DNA from: UBA4742 sp963734965
GTDB taxonomy: Bacteria; Actinomycetota; Acidimicrobiia; Acidimicrobiales; Acidimicrobilacustridaceae
Direction: 5' to 3'
NCBI GenBank assembly: GCA_963734965.1
Contig: CAVTJK010000003.1
Coordinates: 806,001-870,000 of the forward strand
DNA: 64,000 nucleotides
Shown in pieces: positions 29,325 to 41,542 of this stretch (within the stretch, counting starts at the first letter, position 1; each line of letters begins with the position of its first letter). A program made the translations under genes and the position numbers. The notes under the pieces were generated by a model, which was not told the origin of the DNA, made no database searches, and was given only the letters and a program-made list of their open reading frames with translations.

Positions 29325-30170
29325 TCCTCGAGTGGGCCGATCGGTGCCGCCGCGACCTGCCGTGGCGTCGGACCCGCGATCCGTGGCTCGTGCTCGTGAG
29401 CGAGCTCATGCTCCAACAGACCCAGGTCGCGCGGGTCGTCCCGCGGTACGAGGCCTTCGTGGCGCGCTTCGGCCGCCCGACCGATTGCGCCTCGGCCGAC
29501 GTCGGCGAGGTCGTCCGTCTGTGGGCCGGGCTCGGGTACAACCGCCGCGCCGTCAACCTGCATCGCGCCGCCGTCATGATCGTCGACGAGTTCGGCGGCA
29601 CGCTGCCCGACGACCTCGCCGGGCTCATGAGCCTGCCCGGTGTCGGGCCCTACACCGCTCGCGCCGTGCTGGCCTTCGCCTACGAGCGCGACGTCGGTGT
29701 CGTCGACACGAACGCCGCTCGGGTGTTGTCTCGCCTGGCCGGTCGACGCCTCGGTCGAGCCGAGGTCCAGGCGCGGGCCGATGCCGCCGTGCCACCGGGT
29801 CAGGGGTGGGCCTGGAACCAGGCCATCCTCGATCTGGGCGCGACGATCTGCACGAGTCGCACCCCGTCGTGTCCGGCCTGCCCGGCTGCCGTCCGGTTGC
29901 GCCTGGCACCTCGCCGGCGCGCCCGATCCCGATCCGGCTCGCGGCACGGCGGGCACCTCGACGGGTCAGTCCCGCTTCGAGGGGTCCGATCGCCAGGGCC
30001 GAGGCCGGCTGGTCGACGGCCTGCGACGCGAGGGGCGCCTCGGTCCCGACGAGCTGGCGCAGCACGCCGGTTGGCCTGGTGATGCCGATCGCGCCGCGGC
30101 CGCCGTCGCCTCGCTGGTGCGTGACGGCCTGGCCGTCGAGCACGCCGACGGCTCGGTCAGCCTCCCGTGA
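29321..30170 (+). CDS. mutY: A/G-specific adenine glycosylase (one frame change)
   Basis: About 282-residue MutY, which removes adenine mispaired with 8-oxoguanine. GTG 29321 overlaps the MaoC stop. HhH-GPD motifs: LMLQQTQVARVVPRYE with the catalytic Glu region, GLGYNRRAVNLH, LPGVGPYTARAVLAFAYERD and GVVDTN with the catalytic Asp. The [4Fe-4S] loop starts C-x6-C-x2-C, and the fourth Cys (x5) is in frame only after removing one base near 29887. The tail then reads SRFEGSDRQGRGRLVDGLR, as in actinobacterial MutY. Its 3' end overlaps the convergent hydrolase by 14 bases. Confidence 0.88.
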
Positions 30171-31032
30171 CGTGCTCGAGGATCAACCGGTTGACCACCT
30201 CGGGTTGCTCGAGCTGCAGGAAGTGGCCGGCGTCGGCGACGATCTCGACGCGCGAGCCCTCGGCCGGGAGGAACGCCAACGCACCGGCCGCCAGCTCGAC
30301 GCCCATGCAGCCGTCGTCGGCACCGTGGAGGTAGAGCGTCGGCTGGGGCGTGGGGAGGTTGGCCGCGTTCTGCAGATCCGCCAGCTCGGGCACCTGGAGC
30401 TCGGGCTGGAGCATGGCGCGGTAGTAGCCGATGGCGGCGGCCAGGTTCTCGGGCGGGCCGATCGCGTCGCGCACGTGGGCCATGTCGGTGGTCGCGTCGT
30501 AGCCCGGCGACCAGTCCTGCCACAGGCGCGCCACGAACTCGAGATCGTTGAGGCCCACGGCCACATCGGCCAGGGCGTTCTGGAAGAAGAAGATGTACCA
30601 GGACCGCTGCAGCTGATCGAAGCCGAGCATGGCGGTGGCCAACGCGTTCAGCGGAGGAACGGCGGCTGCGACGACGCGGCGCCAGCGATCGGGTTCGTAG
30701 GCCGCGGCGCCGTAGGTCGCCATCGCTCCCCAGTCGTGGCCGATGATCACGGCGTCGCTCGTGCCGCCGAGGGCGGTGTGCAGGGCGTTGACGTCGGCCA
30801 CCACCGCGCCGATCTGGTACCGGCCGTCGGGGGCCAGCGAGGTGGGGGCGTACCCGCGCAGGAACGGCGCCACGGCGTGGTAGCCGGCGTCGGCCAGTGC
30901 GGGCAGCAGGTGGCGCCAGCCCCAGGCCGTGTCGGGGAAGCCGTGGAGGCACAGCGCCAGGGGGCCCGAGCCCGCCTCGAGGTACGCGAAGTCGATGCCG
31001 TTGGCCGTCACCCGGCCGGTCGAGAGGGTCAT
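30157..31032 (-). CDS. Alpha/beta hydrolase, epoxide-hydrolase/haloalkane-dehalogenase-like
   Basis: 291 residues from ATG 31032 (a TTG at 31041 is also in frame). LCLHGFPDTAWGWRHLLP is the HGxP oxyanion motif, VIIGHDWGAMATYG holds Asp as nucleophile, as in epoxide hydrolases, and the C-terminal DAGHFLQLEQP holds the His. Cap-domain sequence lies at about 140-210. Likely hydrolyses an epoxide or halide of unknown identity. Confidence 0.8.
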   Translation of the reverse strand: MTLSTGRVTANGIDFAYLEAGSGPLALCLHGFPDTAWGWRHLLPALADAGYHAVAPFLRGYAPTSLAPDGRYQIGAVVADVNALHTALGGTSDAVIIGHDWGAMATYGAAAYEPDRWRRVVAAAVPPLNALATAMLGFDQLQRSWYIFFFQNALADVAVGLNDLEFVARLWQDWSPGYDATTDMAHVRDAIGPPENLAAAIGYYRAMLQPELQVPELADLQNAANLPTPQPTLYLHGADDGCMGVELAAGALAFLPAEGSRVEIVADAGHFLQLEQPEVVNRLILEHVTGG

Positions 31033-31148
31033 GGGCGCCAATCTGGCATCGCCGCGAGACTCTTGTCACATTGCGGGACAGGGCTGTAGCCGTGTGATTA
31101 CGCTGCGTACCACTTCGATCGAGAAGCTCACCGGGGGGTGAACGTTCG

Positions 31149-32006
31149 TTGAACGTGACGTTCTACGGAGTGCGAGGGTCGACACCTTGTTCGTGTGACG
31201 CCAACCGGCGCTACGGCGGGAACACGGCCTGTGTGAGCGTCGAGTTCCCCGGTGCCGATCCGATCGTGTTGGACCTGGGGACCGGGCTGCGCTTCTGGGG
31301 GGCCCAGCTGCCGGCGGACCGTCCGTTCCGCGGCCACGCCCTGGTCACCCACCTGCACTGGGACCACGTCCAGGGTCTGCCGTTCTTCACGCCGATCCTG
31401 CGGCCCGGATCCGAGCTCGACGTGTACGCCCCGCCGCCGGGCAACGGCACCCTCGAGCACGCCTTCGACGAGTTCATGGCCCCGCCCTACTTCCCCGTGA
31501 CCGTCAAGGAGCTGCCGGGCGACCTGCGCTTCCACCCGGTCGAGGACACCGAGCTGTTCATCGGCGACGTGCGGGTCCTGTCCCGTTCGGTGCCCCACAT
31601 CGGCCCGACCAACGGCTACCGCGTCGAGCGCGACGGGATCTCGGTGGCCTACATCAGCGACCACCAGCAGCCTCTCGACGGGTCGAGCCAGGTGCCCGAC
31701 GGCGTCCTCGAGCTCTGCGCCGACGCCGACCTGGTGATCCACGACTCGCAGTACACGGCGGCCGAGTTCGAGAACAAGGCCCATTGGGGCCATTGCACCG
31801 TCGACTACGCCATGCACGTCGCCGCCGAGTCCGGGGCCCGCCGCCTGGCGCTGTTCCACCACGATCCCGAACACGACGACCTCATGCTCGACGCCATCGT
31901 CCGCCGGGCCGATCGCCAGGCCCAGGCCATGGGGTTGGTCGAGGTCATCGCCGCGTCCGAGGGGCGCACCGTCTCGCTGGGTCAAGTCGCCGCCGTCGCC
32001 CGCTAG
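31149..32006 (+). CDS. MBL-fold metallohydrolase
   Basis: 285 residues from TTG 31149, which is nine bases after the strong GGGGGGTG site; a GTG at 31155 is the alternative. VRGSTPCSCDANRRYGGNTA and VTHLHWDHVQGLPFF (HxHxDH) place it in the RNase Z/PhnP-like metallo-beta-lactamase group; YISDHQQPLD, LVIHDSQYT and LALFHHDPEHDD supply further metal ligands. In other bacteria such proteins are phosphodiesterases or sit next to sensory proteins. The substrate is not known. Confidence 0.78.
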   Translation: MNVTFYGVRGSTPCSCDANRRYGGNTACVSVEFPGADPIVLDLGTGLRFWGAQLPADRPFRGHALVTHLHWDHVQGLPFFTPILRPGSELDVYAPPPGNGTLEHAFDEFMAPPYFPVTVKELPGDLRFHPVEDTELFIGDVRVLSRSVPHIGPTNGYRVERDGISVAYISDHQQPLDGSSQVPDGVLELCADADLVIHDSQYTAAEFENKAHWGHCTVDYAMHVAAESGARRLALFHHDPEHDDLMLDAIVRRADRQAQAMGLVEVIAASEGRTVSLGQVAAVAR

Positions 32007-32017
32007 CGTCGCCCCCT

Positions 32018-32519
32018 GTGACCGACATCGCGAGCGACGGCTCGTCCTTCGACTCGGCCAAGTACCGGCAGGTGCTCGGCCACTTCCCGACCGGCGTCAC
32101 GGTGATCACGGCGGTCGTCGACGGCGCCCCGGTGGGCATGGCCGTCGGCTCGTTCGCCTCGCTCTCGCTCGAACCGCCCCAGGTGCTGTTCTGCGCCGGG
32201 GCGACATCGACGTCGTGGCCCAAGATCCGTGAGGCCGGCAAGTTCTGCGTCAACATCCTCAGCGAGCCCCAGGAGGACATCTGTCGGGTCTTCGCCAGCA
32301 AGGCGCCCGACAAGTTCGCCGAGATCGGCTGGAAGCACTCGGGCATCGGGATCGCCGATCATCGAAGGCGTGCTGGCCTACATCGACTGCGAGATCGACA
32401 CCGTGGTGACCTCGGGCGATCACGATGTCGTCATCGGCGCGGTGCGCGAGCTGGAGGTCATGCACGAAGGCGGGCCGCTGCTGTTCTTCCGGGGCGGCTA
32501 CGGCCGCTTCCAGCTCTAG
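32018..32519 (+). CDS. Flavin reductase family protein (one frame change)
   Basis: About 166-residue split-barrel flavin reductase. GTG 32018 gives MTDIASDGSSFDSAKYRQVL. Then GHFPTGVTVITAVVDGAPVG, VGSFASLSLEPPQVLFC and KIREAGKFCVNILSEPQ are the FMN-binding family blocks. A frame change near 32352 joins GWKHSGIG to SPIIEGVLAYIDCEI, and the end HEGGPLLFFRGGYGRFQL is typical. Probably supplies reduced FMN to a monooxygenase partner not identified here. Its stop TAG overlaps the next GTG by one base. Confidence 0.82.
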
Positions 32520-33040
32520 TGCCGATCTACGCCCTCGGTGACGTCGAGCCGGACATCGACGGGTCGGCCTACATCCATCCCGATGCCGTCATCATCGGAT
32601 CGGTCCGCATCGGGGCGCAGTCGTCGGTGTGGCCGAGTGCGGTGTTGCGCGGCGACGACGGCGACATCCGCATCGGGGCCCGCACGTCCATCCAGGACGG
32701 CTGCGTCCTGCACTGCACGCCATGGCTGCCGACCGTCGTCGGCGACGAGTGCGTCATCGGCCACATGGTCCATCTCGAGGGCTGCACCATCGAGGACGGC
32801 TCGCTCGTCGGCAACGGCTCGATCGTGCTGCACGCCGCCATCGTGCGGCGCCGGCGCGCTGGTCGGCTCGAACGCGGTGGTCACCAACGGCATGGAGGTG
32901 CCGAGCGGCACGATGGCCCTCGGCGTGCCCGGCCAAGATCCGGCCCGGCGGCGACGACCTCGAGGCCGGCATCCGCCTCGGGATGGAGAGCTACATCGCG
33001 AGGGGCTCGCTACCGAGCCGAGCTGCGTCGACTCGACTGA
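32519..33040 (+). CDS. Gamma-carbonic-anhydrase-like hexapeptide protein (frame interrupted)
   Basis: About 172-residue left-handed beta-helix protein. GTG 32519 overlaps the flavin-reductase stop. Hexapeptide repeats read YIHPDAVIIGSVRIGAQSSV, SAVLRGDDGDIRIGARTSIQ, DGCVLHCT, DECVIGHMVHLEGCTIED and GSLVGNGSIVLHAAIV. His residues in CVLHC, GHMVHLEG match the zinc ligands of the gamma class. Frames change near 32855, 32933 and 33005; the last fragment YRAELRRLD ends at 33040. Carbonic anhydrase activity is not certain, since many relatives are inactive. Confidence 0.75.
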   Translation: MPIYALGDVEPDIDGSAYIHPDAVIIGSVRIGAQSSVWPSAVLRGDDGDIRIGARTSIQDGCVLHCTPWLPTVVGDECVIGHMVHLEGCTIEDGSLVGNGSIVLHAAIVRRRRAGRLERGGHQRHGGAERHDGPRRARPRSGPAATTSRPASASGWRATSRGARYRAELRRLD

Positions 33041-33057
33041 GCAAGGCGATCCGGGCC

Positions 33058-33122
33058 GCGGAGCCGCTCGTGAGACGTGACCCGGATGGCGAAGCGCCCG
33101 CAGGGAGGCTTGCCGACCGGAG
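33058..33122. repeat. Dispersed intergenic repeat, copy D
   Basis: 65-bp element, 56 of 65 positions identical to copy C at 18201. It again lies between convergent genes (gamma-carbonic-anhydrase-like and DUF2752). It starts GCGGAGCCGCTCGTGAGA and ends GGCTTGCCGACCGGAG. Confidence 0.85.
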
Positions 33123-33131
33123 GGCCAATAG

Positions 33132-33584
33132 TTAGTGAGCGGTGGCCGAGTTGAGCCACAGGAAGGGCTCGCCCGGCAGGTTGCGCACGACCGCGAACAC
33201 GACCAGCACGACCGCCAGCGGGATCCACACCTTCTTCGACGCGATGGGCACCGGTTTCATCGGATGACCCATCCGTGTGGCCGTCCACGCCACGAAGCCG
33301 TAGAGGATGAACGGCAGCGCCAGCACGAACATCAGGTTGTGGTCCATGGCGCCGACGACGTTGCCCTGCAGCAGCGAGTGCACGGCCCGGGTCGCCCCGC
33401 ACATGGGACAGTCGAGGCCGGTCAGCAGCTTGGTCGGGCACTGCGGATAGGCGCTCGACTTGTTCGGGTCGATGACCGAGATGTAGGCGCAGGCGGCCAG
33501 GCCGGCCACGAACAACCCGGCCGGCTCGGCCCACGGCGGCAGGCGGGAGGTCTTGGTCTCTGGCCTGATCCCGAGGTCGGTCAC
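33132..33584 (-). CDS. DUF2752 membrane protein
   Basis: 150 residues from GTG 33584. Three to four helices: GLFVAGLAACAYISVI, LMFVLALPFILYGFVAW, VWIPLAVVLVVFAVV. Between the first two is the family hallmark CPTKLLTGLDCPMCGATRA. DUF2752 proteins are small membrane proteins of unknown function; the Cys-rich loop might bind a metal (inference). Confidence 0.8.
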   Translation of the reverse strand: MTDLGIRPETKTSRLPPWAEPAGLFVAGLAACAYISVIDPNKSSAYPQCPTKLLTGLDCPMCGATRAVHSLLQGNVVGAMDHNLMFVLALPFILYGFVAWTATRMGHPMKPVPIASKKVWIPLAVVLVVFAVVRNLPGEPFLWLNSATAH

Positions 33585-33630
33585 GGGATCTGACTCTAGT
33601 GCCGCGCCGTCGCCGCTAGGGTGCCGGCTC

Positions 33631-34518
33631 ATGGCTGATGTGGATCCGGGACGAGTGGGGATCTGGACAGGCTTCCTCGACTCACTGCCGTCGGCGCTCG
33701 CCCGCGAGCACGCCAGCGAGCTCGACGAACGGGGCTGGGGCGCGCTGTGGGTGCCCGAGGCGGTGGGCCGCGATCCGTTCGTCAACGCCACGTTGCTGTT
33801 GACGGCGTCGAAGCGGATGGTCGTGGCGACGGGCGTGGCCACCATCTACTCGCGTGACGCCATGACCATGGCGTCGACCCATCGGACCCTCACCGAGGCC
33901 TTCCCCGGCCGGTTCCTCCTGGGCCTCGGCGTGAGCCACCAGCCCATGGTCGAGGGCCTGCGGAACCACGACTACTCGCGACCCTTCTCGGCCATGCAGG
34001 CCTACCTCGACGCCATGGACGGCGCGCTGTTCATGGCCGCGCCGCCGCCCCACGAGCCCGTCCGCGTGCTGGCCGCCCTGGGTCCGAAGATGACCCGCCT
34101 GGCGGCCGAACGGGCGTCCGGCGCGCTGCCCTACTTCGTCCCCGTCGAGCACACCGCCGTCGCTCGTGGCGACCTCGGCCCCGACTCGTTGCTCTGCGTC
34201 GAGCAGGCCGTCGTGCTCGAGACCGATCCGGACAAGGCCCGAGCCATGGCCCGGGTCCACACCGCGCTCTATTGCACGCTGCCCAACTACACCAACAACC
34301 TGCGCCGCTACGGGTTCGACGACGCCGACTTCGCCGACGCTGGAAGCGACCGGCTGGTCGACGCCATCGTGGCCTGGGGGGATCTGGACACCATCGTCGC
34401 CAGGGTGGCGGCTCACCACGCCGCGGGCGCCGATCACGTGTGCATCCAGGTGGTGACGCCCGACTACAGCCCCGGGGTCGAGCAGTGGCGGCTGCTGGCC
34501 GACGCCCTGGTCGACTGA
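33631..34518 (+). CDS. LLM-class F420-dependent oxidoreductase
   Basis: 295 residues from ATG 33631. Luciferase-like barrel with RVGIWTGFLDSLPSALAREH, WGALWVPEAVGRDPFVNATL, VVATGVATIYSRDAMTMAS, FLLGLGVSHQPMVEGL and RVLAALGPKMTRLAAERASG. This subgroup (TIGR03620-like, with an N-terminal GxW and SHxP loop) is abundant in F420-producing actinobacteria. Substrate unknown. It is the second of three LLM genes in the window and not close in sequence to the other two. Confidence 0.78.
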   Translation: MADVDPGRVGIWTGFLDSLPSALAREHASELDERGWGALWVPEAVGRDPFVNATLLLTASKRMVVATGVATIYSRDAMTMASTHRTLTEAFPGRFLLGLGVSHQPMVEGLRNHDYSRPFSAMQAYLDAMDGALFMAAPPPHEPVRVLAALGPKMTRLAAERASGALPYFVPVEHTAVARGDLGPDSLLCVEQAVVLETDPDKARAMARVHTALYCTLPNYTNNLRRYGFDDADFADAGSDRLVDAIVAWGDLDTIVARVAAHHAAGADHVCIQVVTPDYSPGVEQWRLLADALVD

Positions 34519-34606
34519 GCCGAATCGGTTTCGGCGAGGAGCGGGCGGCCCGGTAGCGTTGGGCGGTCGTTCGAGAGCCGGACGGCGGGGAACCAGGAGC
34601 ACCACG

Positions 34607-36381
<1,775 letters not shown>

Positions 36382-36392
<11 letters not shown>

Positions 36393-38179
36393 CGCCGGGG
36401 TCGACGAGGCCGACAAGCTCGACCGCGAGCAGGCGCGCGCCGTTCTGAGCCGGACCCTCGACATGCTGCGCCCGTACCGCCGCCACGTGATCACCAGCAT
36501 CGTGCCTGATGGTGGTCTGGACCTTCTCGGTCCTGGCCGGACCGCTGCTGGTCCAGTACGCCATCGACAACGGCATCACCCAGACGACTACCGCGTGCTC
36601 GACGGCGCCGTCATCGCCTACATCGTGTGTCGCCGTCGTCACCTACTTCGTGTACCGCAAGCTGGTCGTGTCGGTGTCGCTTCGCCGGCGAGGGCTTCCT
36701 GCGCGACCTGCGCATCCGCGTGCTTCGACCACCTGCAGCAGCTGTCGATGCCGTTCTACGACCGCGAGAAGGCCGGCGTGCTGATCTCGCGGATGACCTC
36801 CGACGTCGACTCGTTGGCCGAGCTGGTGCAGATGGGCCTGGTCATGTTCCTCATGAACGGGCTGCTGCTGGTGCTGTCGGTGATCGTGCTGGCCATCGTG
36901 TCGTGGCAGCTGCTGCTGGTGTGCCTGATCGCGGTGCCCGTGGTCGTGGCCTCGAGCATCCGGTTCCAGCGCGAGTCGAACCGGGCCTACCTGCAGGTCC
37001 GCGACCGCATCGGCCAGACGCTGTCCAAGTCTGCAGGAGGGCATCTCGGGCGTGCGCGTCATCCAGGCCTACGGCCGCGAGCAGATCGAGGTCGATCGGT
37101 TCTGCGACCAGAGCCAAGGGCTCTACGACGCCCACATGCGCTCGGTGCGGGCCCAGGCCTGGTACCTGCCGGTCATCGAGTTCGCCGGCCTGGGCACGCA
37201 CCGCCCTGGTCGTCGGGCATCGGCGGCTGGATGACGATCGAGGGCATCGTCACGATCGGCACCATCGCCTTCTTCCTGCTGACCCTCAACAACCTGTTCG
37301 AGCCGGTGCAGCAGCTGAGCCAGCTGTTCAACATGCTCCAGTCGGCCGGCGCCGCCCTGAAGAAGCTGTTCGAGCTGCTCGACACCGACAGTCGACGTGG
37401 CCGAGCGAGCGGACGCCGTCGAGCTGGCGACGTCGGGTTCGATCGAGGTCGACCACGTGTCGTTCGCCTACGCCGGCGCCCTACCGGTGCTCCACGACGT
37501 GAGCCTGGTGATCGCGCCAGGCGAGCGGTTGGCCCTGGTCGGACCGACCGGTGCCGGCAAGTCGACGCTGGCCAAGCTGGTCGCCCGCCTCTACGACCCG
37601 ACCGAGGGCGTCGTGCGCTTCGGCGGGGTCGACCTGCGCGACGCCACCGGCTCGAGTCGTTGCGGCGGCGCATCGTCGTCGTGCCCCAGGAGGGCTTCCT
37701 GTTCCACGGCACGATCCGCGACAACGTGCGGGTGGCTCGCGAGGGGGCGACCGACGCCGAGGTCGATGCCGCCGCTCGCCGATGTCGGCGTGCTCGACCG
37801 CTTCTCGGCCCTGCCCGACGGGCTCGACACCGAGGTGAACGAGCGGGGCACCCGACTGTCGGCCGGCGAGAAGCAGCTGGTGTCTCTGGCCCGGGCGGCG
37901 CTGGTCGACCCGGCGCTGCTCGTGCTCGACGAGGCCACCTCGAGCCTCGATCCGGGGACCGAGCTGCTCGTCGAGCGGGCCATGGACCGCATCATGACCG
38001 GTCGCACGGTCGTGGTCATCGCCCATCGGCTGTCGACCGCCGAGCGGGCCGATCGCGTCGGCGTGGTGTCCGGAGGCCGGCTGGTCGAGCTGGGCTCCCA
38101 CGACGACCTGATGACACGGGAAGGCCACTACGCCGCCCTGTTCGCCACGTGGGCGACCGGTCTGGCCGGCGCCGGCTGA
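36382..38179 (+). CDS. ABC exporter half-transporter 2 (frame interrupted)
   Basis: Partner of the preceding gene, so a heterodimeric exporter is likely. ATG 36382 follows GGAGGTGGGCGTCG. The membrane domain shows FDHLQQLSMPFYDREKAG, LVMFLMNGLLLVLSVIVLA and FFLLTLNNLFEPVQQLSQ; the ATPase shows LVGPTGAGKSTLAKLVARLY, VVVPQEGFLFHGTIRDNV, the signature LSAGEKQLVSLARAAL (SAGE in place of SGGQ) and LLVLDEATSSLDPGTE. About ten frame changes lie between 36508 and 37777; the 3' 400 bases are clean. Efflux substrate unknown. It ends directly against the leftward GGDEF gene. Confidence 0.82.
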
Positions 38180-41100
38180 TCAGACGACGAAGCCGGTCTC
38201 GATCATCTTGCCGACCGGGTCGGGCTCGTCGGGCTCGGTGAAGTAGTAGCCCTGAGCCAGGTGGCAGCCGAGTCCCAGCAGCCGGTCGAGCTGCTCGGCC
38301 GTCTCGACGCCCTCGGCGATGGCTTCGAGCTCGAGCGTGTTGGCCAGGTTGACGATGGCGGCGACGATGGTCGAGTCCTCGGGATCGGGTCCGAGGCCGG
38401 ACACGAACGACTGGTCGACCTTCAACACGTCGACCGGGAAGCGTCGCAGGTAGCTCAACGACGAGTAGCCGGTGCCGAAGTCGTCGATGGCGAGGGTCAC
38501 GCCGAGGGCCTTCAGCTCCCAGAGCGTGTCGATCACGCCGGAGGCATCGTCCATCAGCACGCTCTCGGTGATCTCGAGGCACAGCTTGCTCGGGGTCAGG
38601 CCCGAGCCTTCGAGCACGCCTTGCACGAGCACGGGCAGGTTGGACGTGGTCAGCTGGCGGGCCGACAGGTTCACGTGGACACGGGGTGCGGCGTGGCCGA
38701 AGCGCTCCTCCCACCGGCGACCATGTTCGCAGGCCATGCTGAGCACGCGCAGACCCAGGCCGACGATGAGACCGGTCTCCTCGGCCAGCCCGATGAACTC
38801 GCTCGGCGCCAGCAGCCCCCGCGTCGGATGGTCCCAGCGGGCCAGGGCCTCGACGCAGAACACCTTGCCCGTCTCGAGGTCGACGCCGGGTTGGAAGCGG
38901 ACGACGATCTCGCCGTTCTCGATGCCGGCGGCCAGCTCCTCGGACAGCTCCACTCGGTGGGCCGACCGGCGCCGCATGCTCTCGTCGTAGATCTCGAGGC
39001 GGGCCCGGCCCAGATCCTTGGCCCGGTACATGGCGGCGTCCGCGTCGCGGAGGATGGCTTCGGGGTGCACGCCGCCCGACGACAGGGCGATGCCGATGCT
39101 CGACGTGATGGCCAGCTCGGTCCCCGCCGAGGTCGAAGGGCCGGGTCTCGATGGCGGCGGCCACGCGGCGGGCGACGGCGACGGCATGGTCCTGGTCCTC
39201 GACGTCACCGCACAGGATGACGAACTCGTCGCCGCCCATGCGGGCCACGGTGTCGGCCGGGCGCACGACCGCCGAGATGCGTCGGGCCGCCTGCGCCAGC
39301 AGCTCGTCGCCGACGTCGTGACCCAGGGTGTCGTTGACCTGCTTGAACCGGTCGAGGTCGAGGAACAGCAGGGCGACCAGTCGGTGCTCGCGCTCGGCCC
39401 GGGCCAGCTCGAGCTCGAGGTGGTCGAGCAGCAGGGCCCGGTTGGGCAGGGCGGTCAGCGAGTCGTGGGTCGCCTGGTGGGCCAGATCGGCCTCGAAGCG
39501 CTTGCGCTCGGTCACGTCGCGGCCGACCGTCGACAGCTGGTGCATCGTGCCGTCGGATCGCAGGACCGGGCGTGATCGACCTGCCACACCAGGATCTCGG
39601 CGCCGTCGGCGCTGAACATGGTGCAGCTCGCCCGTCCAGGCCTGGCCGGCGCGGAGGATCGGGAGGATCTCGTCGTAGTAGGTCTCGAGGCTGGCCCGTG
39701 TGTAGAGGGTCGAGCCGATCACCTTGGTGATGTCCCGATCGACGAACCCGAACACGTCGCGGGCGGCACGGTTCAGGTAGACGAGCGTGCCCGAGCTGCC
39801 GTCGGTGATGCCCACGAGGTCGCTGGTGGTCTCGATGATCTCGGCCAGGCGACCGTTCTGCTCCTGGGCCGCGACCAGCTCGGTGATGTCCTCGACCGAG
39901 CCGATGATCCCGGTGACCCGACCGTTCTCGTCCACGGTGGCCACGCCCTGGTTGGTGAGCCAGTGGACGAAGCCATGGGCGTCGACGATGCGGTACTGGT
40001 CCCGGAAGACCCCGCCGTGGCGGATCACGTCGAGCAGGCCCTTGGCCACCCGGTCGTAGTCGTCGGGGTGCACCGGCGCCATGGCCTCCTCATAGGTGGC
40101 CGGCGGCGTCGCCATGCGGGTGATCTCGCACCACTGGGGGTTGACGTAGGTGACGCGGCCGTTGGCGTCGGCCTGGTAGATCCCGACGGGGATCGATTCG
40201 GTGAGGGTGCGGAAGCGGGTCTCGCTCTCGGTCAGCGCGTCGACAGCCAGACGTCGGTCGGTCACGTCCTCCATCACCGAGTGCAGGAACAGCTCGCCGT
40301 TCTCGTTGGTGAGGGTGGTGCCGCCGCTCACCCACACGGTCCGCCCGTCGGGGCGGATGAGGCGCCGCTCGCTCTCGATCGAGTCGATCTCGCCGTTGAG
40401 CAGGTGGACCATCTGGTCGCGGTAGGCGAGGGCGTCAGCCGGGTGGAGCAGCGAGCCTGGCGGTCGGGCCATCAGCTCGGCGGGCGACGCCCCCATCATG
40501 TCGGCGAAGGCCTGGTTGACCTCGAGGAGCTGACCCGACAGCGTGCTGAGCACCTGCCCGACGGGGGCCTCGTCGATCAGCCGGCGATAGCGGGTCTCGC
40601 TGCGACGCAGGGCCTCTTCAGCCGCCTTGCGCTCGGTGATGTCGAGGGCGAGGGTGAAGTAGGTCACGGGCTCGCCGGCGGCGTTGCGCTCGAGGGTCGT
40701 GGTGCTCGACACCCAGATGATGCTGCCGTCCTTGTGCAGCAGGCGCCGCTCGCATTCGAACGAGTCCTCCGCGCCCGCCACGAGCTGGCCGGTGAGCGCG
40801 ACCGCGGCCTCCCGATCGTCGGGATGGACGAACTTGAGGGCGTTGGTCCCGATCAGCTCCTCGGGGGTGCGACCCATCAGTGCGGCGTGGGCCCGGTTGA
40901 CCTCCAGCACCGTTCCGTCGACCGAGCAGATGGTCTGGCCGACCGGAGCCTTGGCGATCAGGTTGCGGAACCGCTCGTCGGACCGCTCCTGGGCCTCGGC
41001 CAGCTCGAACAGGTCGGTCAGGTCGAGGGCGGTGCTCACATAGCCCGACAGCTGGCCGTCCTCGTCGAGGTACGGGGCACCCTGGGCCAGCATGTGGCGG

Positions 41101-41411
41101 ATCTCGCCGTCGGGGCGGACGATCCGCGACTCGTGCTCGAAGTTCTCGAGCTTGCGTCCCGAGGTGATGTAGGCCTTGGCCAGCGCCTTGCGGTCGTCGG
41201 GGTGGACCAGGTGCTCGAGGATCTCGTAGGGGATGGGGATCGGGTGTTCGATCCCGGTGATCTCCCGCCAGCGCCGGTTGGCGAAGAGCACGGTGCCGTC
41301 CGGGCGGGCCGCGACGATGCCGACTGGCGCCGTCTCCGCCATCTGGCGGAAAGGATCGGTTCTCGGTACGGGGTCGCCGGGGAACTCGGCGGGGGCCTCG
41401 AGGTCGCTCAT
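38180..41411 (-). CDS. Multi-PAS GGDEF-EAL protein (frame interrupted)
   Basis: About 1077 residues without membrane helices: five PAS/PAC units (starting near residues 22, 145, 270, 400 and 530), GGDEF and EAL. Each PAS ends in a PAC pattern such as YFTLALDITERKAAEEAL. GGDEF: DLDRFKQVNDTLGHDVGD and RMGGDEFVILCGD (intact). EAL: CVEALARWDHPTRGLL, LEITESVLMDD, IDDFGTGYSSLSYLRRFP, AIAEGVET (intact). Probably a cytoplasmic sensor that controls cyclic di-GMP. Frame changes near 39125 (between GGDEF and EAL) and two to three near 39570-39640 in PAS 5. Start ATG 41411 is divergent from the sufB promoter, 90 bases away. Confidence 0.88.
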
Positions 41412-41498
41412 AGTGACACGTACCCAATCGGCAGGAGCGCTTCGGAGTGTAAGTCAGCGTTTGGGGCGTCACCCGTAGGGATCCGGGTAGAGGGTTTG

Positions 41499-41517
41499 TT
41501 ACTATCCACGTAGGAGA
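41499..41517 (+). promoter_or_regulatory. sufB promoter with CTA-N6-TAG palindrome
   Basis: TGTTACTAT reads as an extended -10 (TGN-TANNNT) with TACTAT at 41501. Overlapping it is CTATCCACGTAG at 41503-41514, a CTA-N6-TAG dyad. The same dyad lies before sufD and before the sufC2-sufS-sufU unit. The placement over the -10 suggests repression. Confidence 0.65.
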
Positions 41518-41542
41518 AATTCCCCAAGAGGAGCCGCGGCTG

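Noticed and set aside
31060..31110. Promoter with TTGTCA and a later AT-rich hexamer before the MBL gene
   Set aside because: No hexamer at the right spacing fits a -10 well enough to call it.
39618..41513. 631-codon rightward ORF opposite the five-PAS protein
   Set aside because: Shadow frame of repeated PAS coding sequence; no motif of its own.
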